A model generated the notes under the pieces. It was given only the letters and a program-made list of their open reading frames with translations, had not been told where the DNA came from and did no database searches. Both the position numbers and the translations under genes were made by a program. From NCBI GenBank assembly GCA_033558025.1, contig JAUCEF010000016.1, forward strand, positions 3,038,001-3,102,000: 64,000 nt of DNA, written 5' to 3'. Shown here piece by piece: positions 10,201 to 20,540 of this stretch. Source of the DNA: Phytophthora sp. 'mugwort'. Lineage: Eukaryota > Oomycota > Peronosporomycetes > Peronosporales > Peronosporaceae. Within the stretch, counting starts at the first letter, position 1; every line of letters starts with the position of its first letter.

Positions 10201-11352
10201 ATGTGGAACAAGACCATCGACGACCTCATGCTCAAGCTAGGGTTCAAGAAGTGCGAGTCCGACCACTGCATCTACTTCAAGCGTGACGACCAAGACATGA
10301 TCTTCGTGGCGGTATATGTCGACGACCTGATCCTCGCAAGTAACAACGACAAGCTGCTCAAGTCGACGAAGAAGGCGCTCAGTGACCGTTTCGAGATGAC
10401 GGACCTGGGCCAGCTCAAGTACTTCCTCGGCATGGAAATCGATCAAGATGTGACGACAGGGAAGGTGTCGATGCGGCAAACCAAGTTTACGAAAGACATT
10501 CTGGAGAAGTTCAACATGGAGAAGAGCAACCCTGTTAAGACGCCACAGGATCCGGGCCTCAAGCTGACCAAGGCCATGTGCGAGGGCGGCTGCAAGCACG
10601 ACGAGACCATGGTAAACGTGCCATACCGGAACGCTGTGGGATGCCTCATGTATCTCATGGTAGGCACACGCCCGGACCTCGCAGCAGCAGTGGGAGTTCT
10701 CAGCCAGTTTGCAGCAGACCCATGTCCGACACACTGGCAGGCGCTCAAGAGGGTCTTCAGGTACATTCAGGGCACGAAGACGCACGGCATCGAGTTTCAA
10801 GCGAGCTGCGACGACGGACCCCAAGGCTATTCAGATGCCGACTGGGCTGGAGACATCGAGTCAAGAAGAAGTACAAGTGGCTACGCGTTCATGATGAATG
10901 GCGGATGCATCAGCTGGAGGAGCAAGAAGCAGCGGACAGTGGCGCTGTCTTCGACGGAAGCTGAGTACATGGCGCTATCGGAGGCGACACAAGAGGCGGT
11001 GTGGCTTAAGGTGTTCCTGTGCGAGCTCGGCGAGATGACAAGCGATGAAGCAATCAAGATCTACGAGGACAACCAAGGCTCCATCGCGTTGGCCAAGAAT
11101 CCCGAATTCCACAAGCGCACCAAGCACATCGACATTCGCTACCATTTCGTGCGCGAGAAGGTGGAAGACGGTCAAGTGGTGCTGCAGTATGTTTCGACAA
11201 CCGACATGCTGGCGGACATCATGACGAAGCCAATCTCTGCGACGCAGTTCAGTGTGCTCCGGAGCAAACTCGGCATCGAAGCGCTGAAGGCTGTCGAGTC
11301 GAGTGGGAGTGTTGTCAAGAAGACGTCTCGACCAGCTGCTGTATACCGGTAG
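7228..11352 (+). CDS. gag-pol: B1 gag-pol polyprotein, intact
   Basis: A 1,374-codon uninterrupted ORF; the ATG at 7228 lies in the primer site. In order: gag domain (about 20-210), zinc knuckle C243/C246/H251/C256, protease DSG 304-306, integrase zinc H443/H448/C477/C480, integrase core D508, D571, E607 (DD35E), acidic linker (about 745-775), reverse transcriptase with YVDD at 1030-1033, RNase H with SDADWAGD (about 1202-1209), STEAEY, EDNQGS and KHIDIRYH. All catalytic residues are present. The protein should be cut by its own protease into particle protein, integrase and RT/RNase H. The last 14 codons and the stop lie inside the 3' LTR, so the polypurine tract is coding. It differs from B2 at only five residues. 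Length and order are typical for Ty1/copia. Confidence 0.97.
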   Translation: MSPSPVFPDQDPDYAFAMDATSTTARINKFDGTNFHTWKFKMQMVLEERELWEVTSGEVKLEHCQTAADQALFRKKSRKALAMICLAMEDSQLPLVRSASGAHDAWSRLEGHFEKKSLANKLFLRRRFFTTMMDEGDDVLEHINKIKTLAEQLDAVGAPVSEDDLVITLLGSLSESYQFLITALESRADSLSWELVTSRLLHEDMKRKEQGGGTDGTAHGQGQAFMTSDNKRKGRQAQKTSACHYCGEQGHWIAKCPVRIRENAERQRPQRANVAQSEDDSGDFLFSVGGNTGASKSNGVWLVDSGATQHMTYSKEYMKNYKKISPVDVHLADDGVVQAVGTGDIVMSMKTPRGMKKGVLTNVWHIPKLSRNLFSVGRFTKDVGPVIFESDGCFAETKSLKWKLGAREGKGLFKLCMTPMMPDEANAASSKDRQGDTTSYLWHLRLGHIGHGGLDAIVKKGYGVGIDMASVKQWELCDGCSLGKQTRVSYMKTSPNRAKQVLEVVHSDVCGPMQTPTFGGKRYFVTFIDDKSHFCVVYLLRNKSEVADKFAQFVALAETQTGKRVKMLRSDNGGEYTSGEMAKFCADRGIMQKFTPPYTPQLNGVAERMNRTLVECARCMLEHAGLPKTYWGEAIVTATFLRNRCPTRAINHDKSPHQVWTGKKPLLANLKVFGCHAYVHVPKEKRTKFDARSVRCRFLGYSEHEKAYRFEETKSGRVLVSRDAQFMEDVFDSGRRDYHQREVVVIQDEETTDQDSLQSDEDDKEEEDEEAARDEGFEPGSKRHPRTQSLEEAVEVPSAKRQSRHLTLDEMSAAAQESQDFEAAYVVNSVGEMPTTFKSAMESSDAVKWKEACDSEVESLRKNETWILVPLPKGRKAIGNRWVFRVKENQTGEIERFKARLVAKGFSQKYGIDYDETFAPVAKFTSIRILLSLAAKYNLMVHQMDVKTAFLNGLLDEDIYMAQPDGYSDEKHPDYVCQLKRSLYGLKQSPRMWNKTIDDLMLKLGFKKCESDHCIYFKRDDQDMIFVAVYVDDLILASNNDKLLKSTKKALSDRFEMTDLGQLKYFLGMEIDQDVTTGKVSMRQTKFTKDILEKFNMEKSNPVKTPQDPGLKLTKAMCEGGCKHDETMVNVPYRNAVGCLMYLMVGTRPDLAAAVGVLSQFAADPCPTHWQALKRVFRYIQGTKTHGIEFQASCDDGPQGYSDADWAGDIESRRSTSGYAFMMNGGCISWRSKKQRTVALSSTEAEYMALSEATQEAVWLKVFLCELGEMTSDEAIKIYEDNQGSIALAKNPEFHKRTKHIDIRYHFVREKVEDGQVVLQYVSTTDMLADIMTKPISATQFSVLRSKLGIEALKAVESSGSVVKKTSRPAAVYR

Positions 11353-11663
11353 GATACCGGTATGACCTTCACTCAGTGGCACCGCAATCATCCTGTGATT
11401 ACGAGACGAAGATTACGTCACGGTGTTTATGGGACGGTGTTTACGCCACGGACAATTACGCCATGGGTGGGTACAAGATTGTGGGTACATGATGGGCTCT
11501 ACGTGGCACTCCCTGATTGGCTGAAGTAACTCAGTATCCAGTAGAGAATCCAGTAGAGTGTACCCAGTAGGTAGAACTGTAGGCTTAGAGGTAGCAAGGA
11601 GTTTGCGAACTAAGGACCTAAATCAATCACTTTGCATTTTGCCATCAAGTGACCAAGCCTTTT
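11310..11663 (+). repeat. B1 3' LTR
   Basis: 354-bp partner of 6869-7223. It contains the last codons and the stop of the B1 ORF (TAG at 11350-11352). The right target copy GTACC is at 11664-11668. Confidence 0.93.
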
Positions 11664-11668
11664 GTACC

Positions 11669-11689
11669 AAAACCTGGCAACCCTCAATA
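11669..11689 (-). repeat. A4 3' LTR, remainder beyond B1
   Basis: The last 21 bases of the A4 3' LTR (its U3 start, ...CCCTCAATA on the plus strand). They are followed by the A4 polypurine tract (CGCCCCCTC, 11690-11698) that overlaps the pol stop codon. Confidence 0.88.
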
Positions 11690-11696
11690 CGCCCCC

Positions 11697-13283
11697 TCAA
11701 TGCGAACACGCGTGGATACCGAGGGACGCCGTCAGATCCGTGTGGCGCGGTCCTGGCAGTGGCTTGGTCATGATGTCCGCCAGCATGATAGAAGTCTCGC
11801 AGTACTCGAGCTTGACTTCGCCGCGCTTGACCTCATCACGGATGTGATGGTACTTGATGTCGATGTGCTTGGCGCGACCATGGTTCACTGGGTTCTTCGT
11901 CATCTTGATGCACGACTGGTTGTCTTCGCGGATCTTGAGCTCGGGTCCAGTCTCGTTGGCAGCCGCCAAAATCTCGCATAGCAGGCGATGAATCCACTTG
12001 CCTTCTTGGATCGCCAGACTGAGCGCGATGTATTCCGCCTCGCTCGTAGACAGCGAAACATTTGACTGCTTCTTGCTTCCCCAGCTCACTGGCGCACCCA
12101 TCAGCATGAACGTGTAGCCGGAAGTCGACTTGCGGTCCGCGAGGTCGCCAGCCCAGTCCGCATCCGAATACCCACGAAAGTCGATCTTGTTGCCTGGCTT
12201 AAAACAGATTCCATGCGTCTTGGTGCCTTGTAGATAGCGAAAGATACGCTTGACCGCAACCCAGTGTTCTTCTTGAGGGTTCTCCATGAAGCGCGACGCA
12301 TAGCCAACGGCGTACGCGATGTCCGGGCGCGTGGCAGTCATCAAGTGCATGAGGGCACCCACAGCTTCGCGAAACGGAGCGTTCACCTTGGTCGCTGCGT
12401 CACTTGGAACCAGTCGAGTGCTCATGTCTACCGGACTCACCACAGCCTTGCACTCGTCCATACCGAAACGCTTCAGGATATCATCCACATAACGCCGCTG
12501 GCACATCGTCACGCTGCCGTCCGGGCCATCCACCAGCTCGATTCCAAGGACGAACACACACTTGCCACTGTCAGTCATTTCGAAGCGTGTCTTGAGGTCG
12601 TTCTTCGTGCGTGAGATCAGCTCGGGTGAACTTCCGGTGACCAACACATCGTCCACGTAGACCAGCACGAGCACACAGTGGCCATCGACAACCTTGATGT
12701 AGAGGCACGGGTCGAAGGCTGAAACTTGAAAACCGATAGAACACACGAATTCGTCGAAGGTCTCGTTCCATACGCGCGAAGCTTGCTTGAGACCGTAAAT
12801 CGCCTTCACCAATTCCAGGCAGTCGAAATCACCATCCAGCTCGACGCCTTCAGGAACCACGCAGAACACCAACTCCTTCATGACGCCGTACAGAAATGCC
12901 GTTACCACGTCGAGTTGGTCGAGGGGCCAGTCGAAATACTTGGCAATCGCGATGACCATGCGCAGCGTCACGTACTTGACCACGGGCGAGAACGTCTCCG
13001 TGTAGTCGATGCCGTACTTTTGCTTGAAACCCTTGGCCACCAGGCGCGCCTTGTACTTCTCGATCGATCCGTCGGCTTTGCGCTTAATCTTGAACACCCA
13101 CTTGGTACCGATGGCGCTTTGTCCGTTGGGCAACTTGGCAGCACGAAACACACCACGAAGTCGCATCGACTTTAACTCAGCACGAATCGCCTTGCGCCAG
13201 TGCAATTGGTCCGGGCCGTTGACCGCTTCTTGGAATGTCGACGGCTCCGATAAGTCCACGGCTGCTTCGACCGCGTTGGCACT
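11697..13283 (-). pseudogene. gag-pol: A4 pol: RT and RNase H
   Basis: C-terminal half of the A4 polyprotein. The stop codon is at 11699-11697, immediately before the polypurine tract. Reading minus from 13283 it starts in the linker before RT ([14 protein letters not shown]) and has [26 protein letters not shown], then RNase H with SDADWAGD, STSEAEY and EDNQSC, ending ...LGIHACSH. No frameshift is seen in this part. It is separated from its gag-integrase half by the 4.8-kb B2 insertion at GCACT, so no full polyprotein can be made. Confidence 0.9.
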
Positions 13284-13637
13284 TGTTGTCAAGGAGACGT
13301 CTCGACCAGCTGCTGTATACCGGTAGGATACCGGTATGACCTTCACTCAGTGGCATCGCAATCATCCTGTGATTACGAGACGAAGATTACGTCACGGTGT
13401 TTATGGGACGGTGTTTACGCCACTGACGATTACGCCATGGGTGGGTACAAGATTGTGGGTACATGATGGGCTCTACGTGGCACTCCCTGATTGGCTGAAG
13501 TAACTCAGTATCCAGTAGAGAATCCAGTAGAGTGTACCCAGTAGGTAGAACTGTAGGCTTAGAGGTAGCAAGGAGTTTGCGAACTAAGGACCTAAATCAA
13601 TCACTTTGCATTTTGCCATCAAGTGACCAAGCCTTTT
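13284..13637 (+). repeat. B2 5' LTR
   Basis: 354-bp B LTR, TG...TT ended, followed by primer site 13638-13650. Confidence 0.94.
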
Positions 13638-13641
13638 GGTT

Positions 13642-16600
13642 ATGAGCCCAAGCCCCGTCTTCCCTGACCAAGACCCCGACTACGCCTTCGCCATGGACGC
13701 CACGTCGACTACCGCCCGCATTAACAAGCTCGACGGAACTAACTTCCACACGTGGAAGTTCAAGATGCAGATGGTGCTCGAGGAGCGCGAACTGTGGGAA
13801 GTGACAAGTGGGGAAGTGAAGCTGGAGCACTGCCAGACTGCGGCGGATCAAGCGCTCTTTCGGAAGAAGTCGCGCAAGGCGCTGGCGATCATCTGTCTCG
13901 CGATGGAGGATTCGCAGCTGCCGCTGGTTCGCTCGGCGAGTGGCGCGCATGATGCATGGTCAAGACTGGAAGGACACTTCGAGAAGAAGAGTTTGGCCAA
14001 CAAGCTCTTTCTTCGTCGGCGTTTCTTCACGACGATGATGGACGAAGGTGATGATGTGCTGGAGCACATCAACAAGATCAAGACGCTGGCGGAGCAGCTC
14101 GACGCAGTGGGCGCTCCGGTCAGCGAGGACGACTTGGTGATCACGCTTTTGGGAAGTCTGAGCGAGTCGTACCAGTTCCTGATCACGGCGTTGGAGTCGA
14201 GAGCCGACTCACTGTCGTGGGAACTCGTGACGTCTCGGCTGCTGCATGAGGACATGAAACGCAAGGAACAAGGTGGCGGTACGGACGGCACCGCGCACGG
14301 TCAAGGTCAAGCGTTCATGACAAGCGACAACAAGCGCAAGGGTCGGCAGGCGCAGAAGACTAGTGCCTGTCACTACTGTGGCGAGCAGGGACATTGGATC
14401 GCCAAGTGTCCGGTGCGAATCCGCGAGAACGCGGAGCGGCAGAGGCCGCAACGAGCGAATGTCGCGCAGAGTGAAGACGACTCTGGCGACTTCCTCTTCT
14501 CGGTTGGTGGTAACACGGGTGCCTCCAAGTCGAATGGAGTGTGGCTGGTCGACTCGGGTGCGACGCAGCACATGACGTACTCGAAGGAGTACATGAAGAA
14601 CTACAAGAAGATCTCTCCGGTGGACGTGCATCTCGCGGACGACGGTGTGGTTCAGGCTGTGGGGACCGGCGACATTGTGATGTCGATGAAGACCCCGCGC
14701 GGCATGAAGAAGGGTGTACTCACGAACGTGTGGCACATTCCGAAGCTGTCGCGTAACCTGTTTTCGGTTGGTCGGTTCACTAAGGACGTCGGGCCAGTTA
14801 TCTTCGAGAGCGACGGGTGCTTCGCTGAAACGAAGAGTCTCAAGTGGAAGCTCGGCGCTCGTGAGGGCAAAGGGCTGTTCAAGCTGTGCATGACTCCGAT
14901 GATGCCTGACGAGGCCAATGCGGCAAGTTCGAAGGATCGCCAAGGGGACACCACGTCGTACCTCTGGCACCTTCGACTTGGTCACATCGGCCATGGCGGT
15001 CTAGACGCCATCGTCAAGAAGGGCTACGGTGTTGGTATCGATATGGCGTCGGTGAAGCAGTGGGAGTTATGCGACGGATGCTCACTCGGCAAGCAAACGC
15101 GAGTAAGCTACATGAAGACGTCGCCAAACCGTGCCAAGCAAGTGCTAGAAGTCGTACACAGTGATGTATGCGGTCCCATGCAGACGCCGACCTTTGGAGG
15201 CAAGCGCTATTTTGTCACGTTTATCGATGACAAGTCGCACTTCTGTGTGGTGTACTTGCTGCGCAACAAGTCCGAGGTGGCCGACAAGTTCGCGCAATTC
15301 GTCGCGTTAGCTGAGACCCAGACTGGCAAGCGCGTGAAAATGCTGCGGAGCGACAACGGCGGCGAGTACACTTCGGGTGAGATGGCCAAGTTCTGTGCGG
15401 ACCGTGGTATCATGCAGAAGTTCACGCCGCCATACACGCCTCAGCTGAACGGAGTCGCCGAGCGCATGAACCGGACGTTGGTGGAGTGTGCGCGTTGCAT
15501 GCTGGAACATGCTGGATTGCCCAAGACGTATTGGGGTGAAGCTATCGTGACAGCTACGTTCCTCCGTAATCGGTGTCCGACGCGTGCCATCAACCACGAC
15601 AAGTCGCCGCACCAGGTTTGGACAGGCAAGAAACCGCTGCTAGCGAACCTCAAGGTATTCGGTTGCCACGCGTACGTGCACGTGCCGAAGGAGAAGCGCA
15701 CCAAGTTTGACGCTCGGTCGGTGCGCTGTCGGTTCCTGGGATACTCGGAGCATGAGAAAGCGTACCGTTTCGAAGAGACCAAGAGCGGTCGCGTGCTGGT
15801 GAGCCGCGACGCGCAGTTTATGGAAGACGTCTTCGACAGTGGGAGACGTGACTACCATCAGAGGGAGGTGGTGGTCATTCAAGATGAAGAGACGACGGAT
15901 CAAGATTCGTTGCAGTCGGATGAAGACGACAAAGAAGAAGAAGACGAAGAAGCAGCGCGGGACGAAGGTTTTGAACCAGGCAGCAAGCGACACCCGCGGA
16001 CGCAGTCGCTGGAAGAAGCTGTGGAAGTTCCAAGTGCCAAGCGGCAGAGTCGACACCTGACTCTGGACGAGATGTCGGCTGCGGCTCAAGAAAGTCAAGA
16101 CTTCGAAGCTGCATACGTCGTGAATTCAGTGGGAGAAATGCCGACCACGTTCAAGTCGGCGATGGAATCCAGCGACGCAGTCAAGTGGAAGGAGGCGTGT
16201 GACTCGGAGGTCGAGTCGCTCCGCAAGAACGAGACGTGGATCCTCGTGCCGCTGCCAAAAGGACGCAAGGCAATAGGCAACCGATGGGTGTTCCGTGTGA
16301 AGGAGAACCAGACTGGAGAGATCGAACGGTTCAAGGCGCGACTGGTGGCCAAGGGATTTTCGCAGAAGTACGGCATCGACTACGACGAGACTTTCGCGCC
16401 AGTGGCCAAGTTCACGTCGATCAGGATCCTGCTCAGTCTGGCGGCCAAGTACAATCTCATGGTGCACCAGATGGATGTCAAGACAGCTTTCCTGAACGGT
16501 TTGTTAGACGAAGACATCTACATGGCACAGCCGGACGGCTACAGCGATGAAAAGCACCCGGACTATGTCTGTCAGCTCAAGCGGTCTCTTTACGGTTTGA

Positions 16601-17766
16601 AGCAGTCGCCGCGGATGTGGAACAAGACCATCGACGACCTCATGCTCAAGCTAGGGTTCAAGAAGTGCGAGTCTGACCACTGCATCTACTTCAAGCGTGA
16701 CGACCAAGACATGATCTTCGTGGCGCTATATGTCGACGACCTGATCCTCGCAAGTAACAACGACAAGCTGCTCAAGTCGACGAAGAAGGCGCTCAGTGAC
16801 CGTTTCGAGATGACGGACCTGGGCCAGCTCAAGTACTTCCTCGGCATGGAAATCGATCAAGATGTGACGACAGGGAAGGTGTCGATGCGGCAAACCAAGT
16901 TTGCGAAAGACATTCTGGAGAAGTTCAACATGGAGAAGAGCAACCCTGTTAAGACGCCACAGGATCCGGGCCTCAAGCTGACCAAGGCCATGTGCGAGGG
17001 CGGCTGCAAGCACGACGAGACCATGGTAAACGTGCCATACCGGAACGCTGTGGGATGCCTCATGTATCTCATGGTAGGCACACGCCCGGACCTCGCAGCA
17101 GCAGTGGGAGTTCTCAGCCAGTTTGCAGCAGACCCATGCCCGACACACTGGCAGGCGCTCAAGAGGGTCTTCAGGTACATTCAAGGCACGAAGACGCACG
17201 GCATCGAGTTTCAAGCGAGCTGCGACGACGGACCCCAAGGCTATTCAGATGCCGACTGGGCTGGAGACATCGAGTCAAGAAGAAGTACAAGTGGCTACGC
17301 GTTCATGATGAATGGCGGATGCATCAGCTGGAGGAGCAAGAAGCAGCGGACAGTGGCGCTGTCTTCGACGGAAGCTGAGTACATGGCGCTATCGGAGGCG
17401 ACACAAGAGGCGGTGTGGCTTAAGGTGTTCCTGTGCGAGCTCGGCGAGATGACAAGCGATGAAGCAATCAAGATCTACGAGGACAACCAAGGCTCCATCG
17501 CGTTGGCCAAGAATCCCGAATTCCACAAGCGCACCAAGCACATCGACATTCGCTACCATTTCGTGCGCGAGAAGGTGGAAGACGGTCAAGTGGTGCTGCA
17601 GTATGTTTCGACAACCGACATGCTGGCGGACATCATGACGAAGCCAATCTCTGCGACGCAGTTCAGTGTGCTCCGGAGCAAACTCGGCATCGAAGCGCTG
17701 AAGGCTGTCGAGTCGAGTGGGAGTGTTGTCAAGGAGACGTCTCGACCAGCTGCTGTATACCGGTAG
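13642..17766 (+). CDS. gag-pol: B2 gag-pol polyprotein, intact
   Basis: A 1,374-codon ORF with the same domain order and catalytic residues as B1: zinc knuckle, protease DSG, integrase HHCC and DD35E, RT YVDD, RNase H. Relative to B1 I see five substitutions: F30L, M83I, V1029L, T1088A and K1365E. None hits a catalytic motif, although V1029L directly precedes YVDD. The stop again lies inside the 3' LTR. With B1 this is one of only two copies in the window with a complete, unbroken polyprotein gene, and either could serve other family-B copies in trans. Confidence 0.97.
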   Translation: MSPSPVFPDQDPDYAFAMDATSTTARINKLDGTNFHTWKFKMQMVLEERELWEVTSGEVKLEHCQTAADQALFRKKSRKALAIICLAMEDSQLPLVRSASGAHDAWSRLEGHFEKKSLANKLFLRRRFFTTMMDEGDDVLEHINKIKTLAEQLDAVGAPVSEDDLVITLLGSLSESYQFLITALESRADSLSWELVTSRLLHEDMKRKEQGGGTDGTAHGQGQAFMTSDNKRKGRQAQKTSACHYCGEQGHWIAKCPVRIRENAERQRPQRANVAQSEDDSGDFLFSVGGNTGASKSNGVWLVDSGATQHMTYSKEYMKNYKKISPVDVHLADDGVVQAVGTGDIVMSMKTPRGMKKGVLTNVWHIPKLSRNLFSVGRFTKDVGPVIFESDGCFAETKSLKWKLGAREGKGLFKLCMTPMMPDEANAASSKDRQGDTTSYLWHLRLGHIGHGGLDAIVKKGYGVGIDMASVKQWELCDGCSLGKQTRVSYMKTSPNRAKQVLEVVHSDVCGPMQTPTFGGKRYFVTFIDDKSHFCVVYLLRNKSEVADKFAQFVALAETQTGKRVKMLRSDNGGEYTSGEMAKFCADRGIMQKFTPPYTPQLNGVAERMNRTLVECARCMLEHAGLPKTYWGEAIVTATFLRNRCPTRAINHDKSPHQVWTGKKPLLANLKVFGCHAYVHVPKEKRTKFDARSVRCRFLGYSEHEKAYRFEETKSGRVLVSRDAQFMEDVFDSGRRDYHQREVVVIQDEETTDQDSLQSDEDDKEEEDEEAARDEGFEPGSKRHPRTQSLEEAVEVPSAKRQSRHLTLDEMSAAAQESQDFEAAYVVNSVGEMPTTFKSAMESSDAVKWKEACDSEVESLRKNETWILVPLPKGRKAIGNRWVFRVKENQTGEIERFKARLVAKGFSQKYGIDYDETFAPVAKFTSIRILLSLAAKYNLMVHQMDVKTAFLNGLLDEDIYMAQPDGYSDEKHPDYVCQLKRSLYGLKQSPRMWNKTIDDLMLKLGFKKCESDHCIYFKRDDQDMIFVALYVDDLILASNNDKLLKSTKKALSDRFEMTDLGQLKYFLGMEIDQDVTTGKVSMRQTKFAKDILEKFNMEKSNPVKTPQDPGLKLTKAMCEGGCKHDETMVNVPYRNAVGCLMYLMVGTRPDLAAAVGVLSQFAADPCPTHWQALKRVFRYIQGTKTHGIEFQASCDDGPQGYSDADWAGDIESRRSTSGYAFMMNGGCISWRSKKQRTVALSSTEAEYMALSEATQEAVWLKVFLCELGEMTSDEAIKIYEDNQGSIALAKNPEFHKRTKHIDIRYHFVREKVEDGQVVLQYVSTTDMLADIMTKPISATQFSVLRSKLGIEALKAVESSGSVVKETSRPAAVYR

Positions 17767-18077
17767 GATACCGGTATGACCTTCACTCAGTGGCATCGCA
17801 ATCATCCTGTGATTACGAGACGAAGATTACGTCACGGTGTTTATGGGACGGTGTTTACGCCACGGACGATTACGCCATGAGTGGGTACAAGATTGTGGGT
17901 ACATGATGGGCTCTACGTGGCACTCCCTGATTGGCTGAAGTAACTCAGTATCCAGTAGAGAATCCAGTAGAGTGTACCCAGTAGGTAGAACTGTAGGCTT
18001 AGAGGTAGCAAGGAGTTTGCGAACTAAGGACCTAAATCAATCACTTTGCATTTTGCCATCAAGTGACCAAGCCTTTT
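17724..18077 (+). repeat. B2 3' LTR
   Basis: 354-bp partner of 13284-13637, containing the end of the B2 ORF. Target copy GCACT follows at 18078-18082. Confidence 0.94.
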
Positions 18078-18082
18078 GCACT

Positions 18083-20536
18083 TGCACGCCAAAACACAGA
18101 TGGAGTCGATTCTTCATCTTGGTCTCCAGACTTTTCTTCTTCATCTGCGTCTGTTCGGTGCGAAGGGGAGTCGTTCGGTGCACTTGCTTCTTCCAGTCCA
18201 GGTCGATGACGCACAGCGCGCGGTCTTCTCGAAGCTTCATCTTCGTCACTCGGGCGGCTCTTGCGCTTCCCTGCCTGTTTGTACTCCGTCTGGCGCGGAC
18301 CATCATCGTCGATGTCGAGCGAGTCGAAGTCCAGGTCGTCGACATCTTCATCAGAAACCGACGGTGAAAATCCAAAGGTCGATTCATCGAAGTTGACATC
18401 GCGACTGATGACCACCTGCCCCGCCTCGATGTCATAAAGTCGATACGCCTTGGACACTTCTTCGTAACCCAGAAACAATCCGGCGCGAGCCTTGGGATCC
18501 CACTTGAGTCGCTTCTCCTTCGGAGTCAGGATGTACGTCCGACAGCCGAAAACACGCATGTGCTTCACACTCGGCTTGGACTTGTAGACGATCTCGAACG
18601 GAGTCTTGTGCTCGATCTTGGGTGACGGCAGGCGGTTCTTCACATAGATGGCCGTCATCGCCGCCTCAGCCCAGAAACACTTGTCCAGCTTGGCGTGATG
18701 CAACATGCTGCGGCCGATCGTGACGATAGTTCGGATGGCTCGCTCTGCCGTGCCGTTGGTCTGGTGCGCGTACGGAACCGTGGTTTGCTGCTCGATGCCT
18801 TCGTCTTCGTAAAAATCCTTGAGCGAGTTGGTCGCAAACTCACGAGCTCCGTCGTGCCGCACAAACTTGACCTTCTTGCCGAACTGCGTCTGCACCTTCA
18901 TGATGTATGTCTTGATGCAGTCTTCACTCTCCGACTTGGCACGCAGACAGAAACCCTTCATGCATCCGCTGGCTTCGTTCACGATCAGTAGCAGATACTT
19001 GCTGCCGCCAAGCGAGTTTCCTTCCATGGCTCCGCAGATATCGAAGTGGAGCAGCTCAAATGTGTCGTAGCGACGCTTGTCACGGTTGCTTGGGAATGGT
19101 TTTTGGACCATTTTGCCTTGCTGGCAACCACGACACACACTTGGTCCACTCGACTTGGAAGGTGCTTTCGCGTCCTTGATCATCTTGGTGTCGACCATCT
19201 TGCGAAGAACCTCGACTGGAGCGTGACCCATACGCGCGTGCAAATCGACCGTCCTTCCACTTGTCGCCGCATTCGCCGATCGCTGAGGCGTCTGAAGCCA
19301 GTAGAGTCCATCCACGAGGTCAGCCGTCGCCACCACTTGATTCGAGTCCTTGCGCGAAACGTGCATCTCAGTGCCGTCAAATACCACTTGGAACTTGCCA
19401 TGCTTGTTTATCTGCGGCACTGAAAGCAGATTCTTGCTCATATTTGGCACGTAAAGCGCGTTCTTGATCTCGATCTCGCGCTCGTCGCCGTTAGGCAGGA
19501 CCACTCTTTCCACGATGGTCCCCACACCCTTGATGGCAGCTTTGTTGCCATCGGCCACCGAAAGTTCGCCTTCACTTCGCTCGATTAAATTGGCGAACTT
19601 GGACTTGTCGTTGCAAATATGGTGCGTGGCACCGCTGTCGACCGTCCACATCCCGGACACATTCTTGTCCGTCGAAACTCCACATTCCAGGGAAACCGCG
19701 AACGCCACTTGATCGTAGTCGTTGTCGTAGCCGTCGCTGTCGTTTCTCCACTGGATGTTGTTGGCCCCGCGTCTACGGCCGTTGCCGCCGCGTCTTGGCC
19801 CTCGGTTCTCGTCCTTCTGCTTGGTCCAGCACTTGTCAATGACATGCCCCAATTCTCCGCAGTACGTGCATTGGCGAGGCTCACGGTCGGCACTGAACGC
19901 CTTGGCCGCGTTCTCAGTCTTCACCGTCGCCGTCTTCTCGCCTTGTCGCTTGATGTGCTCGTTCGTGAGCACCTTCACAACGTCTTGCGACCGCAGCTCT
20001 GCATTGCTCATCTCCAAGTTCAGCACGACGTTCTCGTAGCTCTTGGGGAGACTGCGCAGCAAGCAGATCGCCACGTCCTCGTCCTCCATCTTGGCGCCGA
20101 TGCTGCTGAGCTTGGCGCTGATGTTCAGGACATCATTGCAATGATGCAACACATTGCCGCCTTCCGACATCTCCATGCTGAAGAGCTGTCGCTTCAGGTA
20201 GATGCGACCAGCCTTCTGCGATCCACCGTACAGCGTTTTCAAGCGCGTCCACGCGATCCATGCTTCCTCGCAGTCGTCGACCACATGATGGTAGTCGGCG
20301 TCCATGTGAAGCAACATCAGTCCAAAAGCGATGTTGCTCGACTTGACATACTCGTCCTTGGCCCGGGAGTCCGTAAAGGATGGAGACGTTTCCCGATTCA
20401 CCACATGCCACGTCGACTTGGTCAGGAACACGCCACGCATGTAGCGGTTCCACGTCGCGTAGTTGTCTCCGTTGAACTTGTCAATGGAGACCTTGGTCGA
20501 GACGTCCTGGGCAGAGGACATGGTGATTGGGCTCAT
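18083..20536 (-). pseudogene. gag-pol: A4 gag, protease and integrase
   Basis: N-terminal half of the A4 polyprotein, from the ATG at 20536 in the primer site to the B2 insertion in the linker. Gag domain, zinc knuckle ([14 protein letters not shown]), protease DSG and the integrase HHCC and DD35E motifs are all present in one open frame. Variants seen only here include MSPITMSS at the start, DICGAMEGN in the integrase and [10 protein letters not shown] in place of [10 protein letters not shown]. The latter two lie in the core close to the first catalytic Asp, which is itself kept. With 13283-11697 it would form a complete polyprotein if B2 were absent. Confidence 0.9.
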
Positions 20537-20540
20537 AACC

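Larger units (their letters stand above)
6869..11663 (+). mobile_element. B1, complete family-B copia element
   Basis: 4,795-bp element with LTRs 6869-7223 and 11310-11663, primer site 7224-7236, one long ORF, polypurine stretch GAGTGGGAG just before the 3' LTR, and GTACC on both sides. I count about three differences between its LTRs, so insertion is recent. It sits in the 3' LTR of A4. All motifs needed for autonomous movement are visible. Confidence 0.95.
13284..18077 (+). mobile_element. B2, complete family-B copia element
   Basis: 4,794-bp element inserted in the pol gene of A4 with GCACT on both sides (13279-13283 and 18078-18082). LTRs 13284-13637 and 17724-18077 differ by about two bases, so it is very young. 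Almost identical to B1. Confidence 0.96.
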
